From contig JBHGBF010000065.1 in assembly GCA_041946865.1 (NCBI GenBank), positions 1-27,885 of the forward strand: a stretch of 27,885 nt of DNA, given 5' to 3'. Below, piece by piece: positions 23,743-27,885 of this stretch. The notes under the pieces were generated by a model. The model did no database searches, was not told the DNA's origin, and saw only the letters and a list, made by a program, of their open reading frames with translations. This DNA is from RPQK01 sp041946865 (GTDB lineage: Bacteria; Acidobacteriota; UBA6911; RPQK01). Positions within the stretch are counted from its first letter, which is position 1. Each line of letters opens with the position of its first letter. Both the position numbers and the translations under genes were made by a program.

Positions 23743-25008
23743 ATGAGTGAGACGAACCACACCGAGTTGAACCCGTTTGAAATGGCGCTCAGGAATTTCG
23801 AGATGGCCGCCGATTTGCTCGGCCTCGACCCCGAAATTCGCAACCAGATCCGTCTGCCCGAACGCGAACTGACTGTTCATTTCCCGGTCAAGATGCGGGA
23901 CGGGAAATTCAAGGTGTTTACCGGATACCGAGTGCAGCACTCGACTGCGCGCGGACCGGCCAAAGGGGGTATCCGCTACCACCCGGATGTTACCTTGGAT
24001 GAAGTGAAGGCGCTGGCCAGCTGGATGACTTACAAGTGCGCGACGGTCAACATTCCGTATGGGGGCGCAAAAGGGGGAGTGATCTGCAATCCCAAGGAGT
24101 TAAACGAGTTCGAGCTGGAGCACCTGACGCGCCGTTACACCTCGGAGATCGCCTGCATTATCGGCCCGACCAAGGACATTCCCGCTCCCGACGTCTACAC
24201 CACGCCGCAGACCATGGCCTGGATCATGGACACGTACACCATGGCCAGGGGTGAATACTGTCCGGGTGTTGTTACCGGCAAGCCGCTTTCGATCGGCGGG
24301 TCCCGAGGGCGGAACGAGGCCACGGCCCGGGGTTGCGTCTATGTCATTGCCGAGGCGGCCAAGCAGTTGCAGATGGATCTGAGAGGCGCACGGGTCGCCG
24401 TCCAGGGCTTTGGAAACGCCGGCGCCATCGCGGCGCGGTTGATCCACGACGAATGCGACGCCAAGATCATTGCGGTCAGCGACTCCCGCGGAGCGGTTTA
24501 CAGCGAGAACGGTTTTGATCCGCACCGCGCCATCGAGCACAAACAGCGGACCGGCTCGGTTGTCGGTCTGGCCGGCACCGACACGATTCCCGGTGACTCG
24601 ATTCTCACCCTCGACTGCGAGATTCTGATCCCTGCGGCTCTGGAGAACGTGATTACTCCGTGTGTCGCGAACGAAGTCAAAGCCAAGATCGTGGCGGAGG
24701 CGGCCAACGGCCCCACGGTCCCCGACGCCGACACGGTGCTCGAGCAAAAGGGCATCATTGTTCTGCCGGACATCCTGGCGAACGCGGGCGGCGTGACCGT
24801 GTCTTACTTCGAGTGGGTGCAGAATAACTCCGGCCTGTACTGGAGTGAGGAAGAAGTCAACGCCCGCCTGAAGCAGATCATTGTAAGCGCCTTCGAGGAG
24901 GTGTTCCTGACTTCCAAGAAGTACAAGGTGAGCTTGCGTCGCGCCGCCTGGGCACGCGCCCTGGACCGGGTGGCCGAAGCCTACCGCGTCCGCGGGATTT
25001 ACCCGTAA
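23743..25008 (+). CDS. Glutamate dehydrogenase (Glu/Leu/Phe/Val dehydrogenase family)
   Basis: 421 residues, the normal length for hexameric GDH. It interconverts glutamate with 2-oxoglutarate and ammonia using NAD(P) in the cytoplasm. Substrate-side lysines are in PAKGGIR (K74), TYKCA (K98) and PYGGAKGGV (K110, the catalytic lysine); the catalytic-domain aspartate is in GPTKDIPAPD. The Rossmann motif VQGFGNAGA lies near residue 226, followed by AVSDSRG, and NAGGVTVSYFEWVQN near the C-terminus is the family signature. The start at 23743 rather than 23689 is set by the purine-rich site upstream. It probably shares a transcript with, or lies just upstream of, the KaiC/PPDK_N protein. Cofactor preference cannot be called safely. 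Confidence 0.95.
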   Translation: MSETNHTELNPFEMALRNFEMAADLLGLDPEIRNQIRLPERELTVHFPVKMRDGKFKVFTGYRVQHSTARGPAKGGIRYHPDVTLDEVKALASWMTYKCATVNIPYGGAKGGVICNPKELNEFELEHLTRRYTSEIACIIGPTKDIPAPDVYTTPQTMAWIMDTYTMARGEYCPGVVTGKPLSIGGSRGRNEATARGCVYVIAEAAKQLQMDLRGARVAVQGFGNAGAIAARLIHDECDAKIIAVSDSRGAVYSENGFDPHRAIEHKQRTGSVVGLAGTDTIPGDSILTLDCEILIPAALENVITPCVANEVKAKIVAEAANGPTVPDADTVLEQKGIIVLPDILANAGGVTVSYFEWVQNNSGLYWSEEEVNARLKQIIVSAFEEVFLTSKKYKVSLRRAAWARALDRVAEAYRVRGIYP

Positions 25009-25024
25009 GGGCGCGAGAGATCGT

Positions 25025-25096
25025 GGACGAAGTGGATCGCATCGACCTCCCGAACGACGTATGATGTCCCTGTCGGCGGACGGCTCCACTTCGTCC
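25025..25096 (+). promoter_or_regulatory. Long-range 12-bp inverted repeat in the leader of the PPDK_N-fusion gene
   Basis: GGACGAAGTGGA (25025-25036) and its exact complement TCCACTTCGTCC (25085-25096) frame a 48-base loop. This lies 17 bases after the glutamate dehydrogenase stop and 48 bases before the next start. In RNA it would form a stable stem between two co-directional genes. It could be a processing site, attenuator or protein-binding structure. No T-run follows, so simple termination is unlikely. Confidence 0.5.
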
Positions 25097-25144
25097 GCAT
25101 CCGTCTGGCCCCGGAGGTATGGCCGGGCAGGAGAGGCAGTCACG

Positions 25145-27754
25145 ATGAGGAGTTTGAGCATCGGCACCGGGATCAGCTCGCTGGACGGCATTCTCCAGCG
25201 CTTGCGGCTGGGGGACAACGTGGTCTGGCAGGTGGATAACCTCGAGGACTATCAGGTTTTCGCCCGGGCCTTTGCCGAGACCGCGCTCCAGCAGAATCGG
25301 CGCGTCATCTACATTCGTTTTGCGGCCCACGACCCGGTCATTCCCGACGGCTGGGCAATTCAAGTCCGGGAACTGAACCCCCGTTCCGGCTTCGATGTCT
25401 TCTGCGCCGACCTTCACGAGATCATCGAACGCGAAGGCCGGGAAGCCTTTTACGTCTTCGACAACCTGTCGGCCCTGGTCTCCGACTGGGGCACCGACGA
25501 GCTGCTCGCAAATTTCTTTCAGATCACGTGTCCGTGTCTGTTCGAGTTGAACACAGTCGCTTACTTTGCCTTGACGCGGACCCGGCACTCCAACCGGGCC
25601 ATTGCCCGGATCCGTGATACCACCCAGGTGCTGATTGACCTTTACCGGGTCAAGGGCCAGATGTACGTCCAGCCGCTGAAAGTCTGGGACCGTTACTCTT
25701 CGGAGATGTTCCGGCCTCATCGGGTGACTGATCAGCGTTGGGTGCCGGTCGTCGCCAGCGACGATGCGGCGGAGGTCTCCTTGACGGCGTACGCGACGGC
25801 GCTGGCGCCGGCGCGGCGCTCGATTGCGCCTTGGGACAGCGTTTACACCCGTCTGAGGCGTCATCAGGAGTCAGGAAAGGACCTGTCGGAGCAGTCTCCG
25901 GAAATTAAGGCCCTGAAGGACGAGCTGGTTCGCATGCTGTTCGGCACCGACCCGCACTTCCTCGAGTTGGCCAACGCCCATTTTGATGTCAACGATCTGT
26001 TGGACATCCGGGACCGGGTGATTGGATCGGGCCGAATCGGGGGCAAGGCAGCGGGGCTGCTGCTGGCGAGGAAAATCCTGCAGCAGCCGGGATGCGATTT
26101 TTCCGAGACGTTTGAAGATCTGGACTCGTTTTTTATCGGTTCCGACGTGTTTTTCACCTTCCTGGTGAACAACGACCTTTTCCGCCTCCGGCTGCAGGTG
26201 GCCCGGGGGCCGGAGCCGTCGGGCCAAGAGTTTGAGGAAATCGAGCAGCGGTTCCTCGAGGGCCGGTTTCCCGAGGAGATGATCGAACAGTTCGAACGCC
26301 TCCTTGACTATTTCGGGCAGTCCCCGATCATCGTCCGTTCGAGCAGCTTCCTTGAAGACAGCTTCGGAAACTCCTTTGCGGGAAAGTACCGCAGCGAGTT
26401 CTGCGCCAACCAGGGAGGGCCGGAGCAGCGCCTTGAAGGCTTCCTCCGCGCGGTCAAACTCGTCTATGCCAGCGCTCTCAACCCGGATGCGCTCGCCTAC
26501 CGGCGCAAGCGCGGCCTTGAGGAATCCGACGAACAGATGGGCATCTTGGTGCAGCGGGTATCAGGCACGCTCTACAGACGGTATTTCTTCCCGATGCTGG
26601 CGGGTGTGGCCTTTTCGCGGAATTTTCACGCCTGGAGCAGCCGGATCGACCCGCAAAAGGGCGCCCTTCGGCTTGTTTTCGGGCTTGGGACGCGGGCGGT
26701 CAACCGGGTGGGTGATGACTACCCGCGCATGATTGCGGTGAGCAGTCCGGATCTGCGGCCGGAGCTGGGTTTGAAAGTCGTCAAATACTCGCAGCACAAT
26801 ATCGATCTGCTTGATCTTGATGCGAACGACTTCGTGACTCTGCCTGTTTCGAAAGTCCTCCAGGGGGGAAATTATCCGAACCTTCACCTGCTGGTCTCGA
26901 GGCTGAAAGACGGCTACCTCATGCACCCGTACGGAACCGATTGCGCAGGTGACGGGACAGATCTCGTCCTGACATTCCATCAACTGATCACGCAAACAGA
27001 CTTCGTCAACCTGTTGGGTCGAATGCTGACCTGCCTCGAGCGGGCCTACGGCCATCCGGTCGACACCGAGTTTACGGCCTTTGTAGAGGGAAACGGCCGG
27101 ATCCGAGTCAACCTGCTGCAATGTCGCCCTCTGCAGGTACCGGGAATCTCCAAGCCGGTCGGCTTTCCGGCCGACCTCCGGCGGGAGCGCGTGCTTTTCC
27201 GGGCCAACCGTATGATTAATGGTGGGCTCGTCAGTCCGATCTCGCACATCATTTATATCGACCCGAAGAAGTATTCGAGCTTGCGGGACATGACGGTGAA
27301 GAAGGCGCTCGGTCCGCTGGTTGGGCGTATCCTCAAGCACCCGGAGTTGGCTGCCGGCCAGGTCCTGACCATGGGTCCCGGCCGCTGGGGAAGCAGCAGC
27401 ATCGAACTGGGTGTCAATGTCTCCTACGCCGACATCAACACGACCCGGGTGCTGGTGGAGATGGCTCGGGAGGAGGGCGGCCATGTTCCCGAGGTGTCTT
27501 ACGGCACCCACTTCTTTCAGGACCTGGTCGAGGACTGCATCGTCTATCTGCCGGTCTATCCGGATGATTCCCAGGCGGAGTTCAATTCGGGTTTCTTTGC
27601 TTCCGCATCCAATTCTTTGGCCGACCTGCTCCCCTCGGCCGCTCCCTGGGCGGAGTGGCTCCAGCTGATTGACGTGGCACAGAACACAGGCGGGCTGCAG
27701 GCGCACGTCGTCGCCGATCCCCATAATCAGAGAGCCGTGTGTTACCTGCTCTGA
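25145..27754 (+). CDS. KaiC-like (P-loop-less) domain fused to PPDK N-terminal ATP-binding domain
   Basis: 869 residues from the ATG at 25145, with AGGAGAGG eight bases upstream; an in-frame ATG at 25061 lies inside the leader repeat region. Residues 1-200 align by pattern with RecA/KaiC proteins: STGI..LD-like opening (SIGTGISSLDGIL) and a Walker B-like strand AFYVFDNLSAL (D106). The Walker A segment is instead WQVDNLEDYQVFA, with no GK[ST], so ATP binding there is unlikely. Residues about 285-665 are a PPDK_N (PEP/pyruvate-binding) ATP-grasp-like domain: RIGGKAAGL (K301), IIVRSSSFLEDSFGNSFAGK (R398) and the closing LLQCRP near 660. A C-terminal module with GPGRWGSSSIELG (about 744) follows. 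The phospho-histidine and PEP barrel domains of true PPDK are absent. Likely a cytoplasmic phosphotransfer or signalling enzyme of unknown partner. Confidence 0.8.
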   Translation: MRSLSIGTGISSLDGILQRLRLGDNVVWQVDNLEDYQVFARAFAETALQQNRRVIYIRFAAHDPVIPDGWAIQVRELNPRSGFDVFCADLHEIIEREGREAFYVFDNLSALVSDWGTDELLANFFQITCPCLFELNTVAYFALTRTRHSNRAIARIRDTTQVLIDLYRVKGQMYVQPLKVWDRYSSEMFRPHRVTDQRWVPVVASDDAAEVSLTAYATALAPARRSIAPWDSVYTRLRRHQESGKDLSEQSPEIKALKDELVRMLFGTDPHFLELANAHFDVNDLLDIRDRVIGSGRIGGKAAGLLLARKILQQPGCDFSETFEDLDSFFIGSDVFFTFLVNNDLFRLRLQVARGPEPSGQEFEEIEQRFLEGRFPEEMIEQFERLLDYFGQSPIIVRSSSFLEDSFGNSFAGKYRSEFCANQGGPEQRLEGFLRAVKLVYASALNPDALAYRRKRGLEESDEQMGILVQRVSGTLYRRYFFPMLAGVAFSRNFHAWSSRIDPQKGALRLVFGLGTRAVNRVGDDYPRMIAVSSPDLRPELGLKVVKYSQHNIDLLDLDANDFVTLPVSKVLQGGNYPNLHLLVSRLKDGYLMHPYGTDCAGDGTDLVLTFHQLITQTDFVNLLGRMLTCLERAYGHPVDTEFTAFVEGNGRIRVNLLQCRPLQVPGISKPVGFPADLRRERVLFRANRMINGGLVSPISHIIYIDPKKYSSLRDMTVKKALGPLVGRILKHPELAAGQVLTMGPGRWGSSSIELGVNVSYADINTTRVLVEMAREEGGHVPEVSYGTHFFQDLVEDCIVYLPVYPDDSQAEFNSGFFASASNSLADLLPSAAPWAEWLQLIDVAQNTGGLQAHVVADPHNQRAVCYLL

Positions 27755-27885
27755 AAGCAAATCGTCGTTCCTATTGTGAGTTGCAGGTCATGCGTCATCG
27801 AGTAGACGGTGTCGGCCCCGCCGGCCCAATGGCATTCACATAAGGGAGGGGGCTTGCTTTTTCGGAGTTCATCATCTCCCTTGGA
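27755..27885. other. 3' intergenic tail, no gene seen
   Basis: 131 bases after the last gene without a supported reading frame. AAGGGAG (27842-27848) and CTCCCTT (27876-27882) form a 7-bp inverted repeat around a 27-base loop, with a run of five T (27868 region) inside the loop rather than after the stem. This is not a standard terminator; the window ends here. Confidence 0.4.

Noticed and set aside
26561..27760. 399-residue frame antisense to the KaiC/PPDK_N gene
   Set aside because: No domain or start signal; the plus strand carries PPDK_N motifs throughout.
1..27885. tRNA, rRNA, CRISPR arrays, insertion-sequence transposases, phage or conjugation genes
   Set aside because: I looked for T-loop GGTTCRA motifs, regularly spaced repeat-spacer patterns and DDE or integrase motifs on both strands and saw none.

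Overview
The window is a GC-rich bacterial chromosome segment of ordinary housekeeping and accessory metabolism. It has no phage genes, transposase, CRISPR array, tRNA or rRNA that I could find. The gene set points to an Acidobacteriota member of the Solibacter/Bryobacterales type, though this is an inference. The clues are a 1163-residue TonB-dependent receptor with an N-terminal carboxypeptidase-regulatory-like domain and no SusD partner, a secreted ~830-residue PIG-L protein next to a sodium:solute symporter, a Tat-exported GHL6-type protein, and many short interspersed repeats between genes.

Layout. 1-389 has no convincing gene, only a short palindromic repeat near its left edge. 390-1391 (+) is a secreted TPR protein. 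1551-2375 (-) is a malate/L-lactate dehydrogenase-family enzyme with a shortened C-terminus beside a repeat. 2561-6896 (+) is a three-gene operon: secreted PIG-L deacetylase, a 47-residue single-TM protein overlapping it, and an SSS symporter with a charged coiled-coil insertion. 7044-9842 (-) holds an APH-fold phosphotransferase, an alpha/beta hydrolase and a GH5-like hydrolase, divergent from an UMF1/Atg22-type MFS exporter (9916-11256, +).

11334-16602 (-) is a compact operon reading lacI, GHL6/GH42M-like protein, ExuT-type MFS transporter, SDR dehydrogenase. It is divergent from the large TonB-dependent receptor (16827-20318, +). Three near-identical LacI-type operators lie in the shared intergenic region. 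Two of them sit one base after the -10 box of a TTGACA-18 bp promoter, one promoter facing each way. The simplest reading is a single regulon: outer-membrane uptake of a glycan or glycoside, periplasmic processing, inner-membrane import of a sugar acid-like product, and oxidation, all under one LacI repressor.

20393-21163 (-) is a PHP phosphoesterase, divergent from a DltE-like SDR (21206-22027, +). rmuC (22184-23518, -) is divergent from a glutamate dehydrogenase (23743-25008, +). Behind the dehydrogenase comes an 869-residue protein that joins a KaiC-like domain without a P-loop to a PPDK N-terminal ATP-binding domain (25145-27754, +). The last 131 bases hold no gene that I can see.

The most interesting items are the mirrored LacI operator/promoter architecture, the PIG-L/mini-protein/SSS module, the degenerate KaiC-PPDK_N fusion with a 12-bp inverted repeat in its leader, and an 8-bp tandem repeat that supplies stop codons to two unrelated genes.
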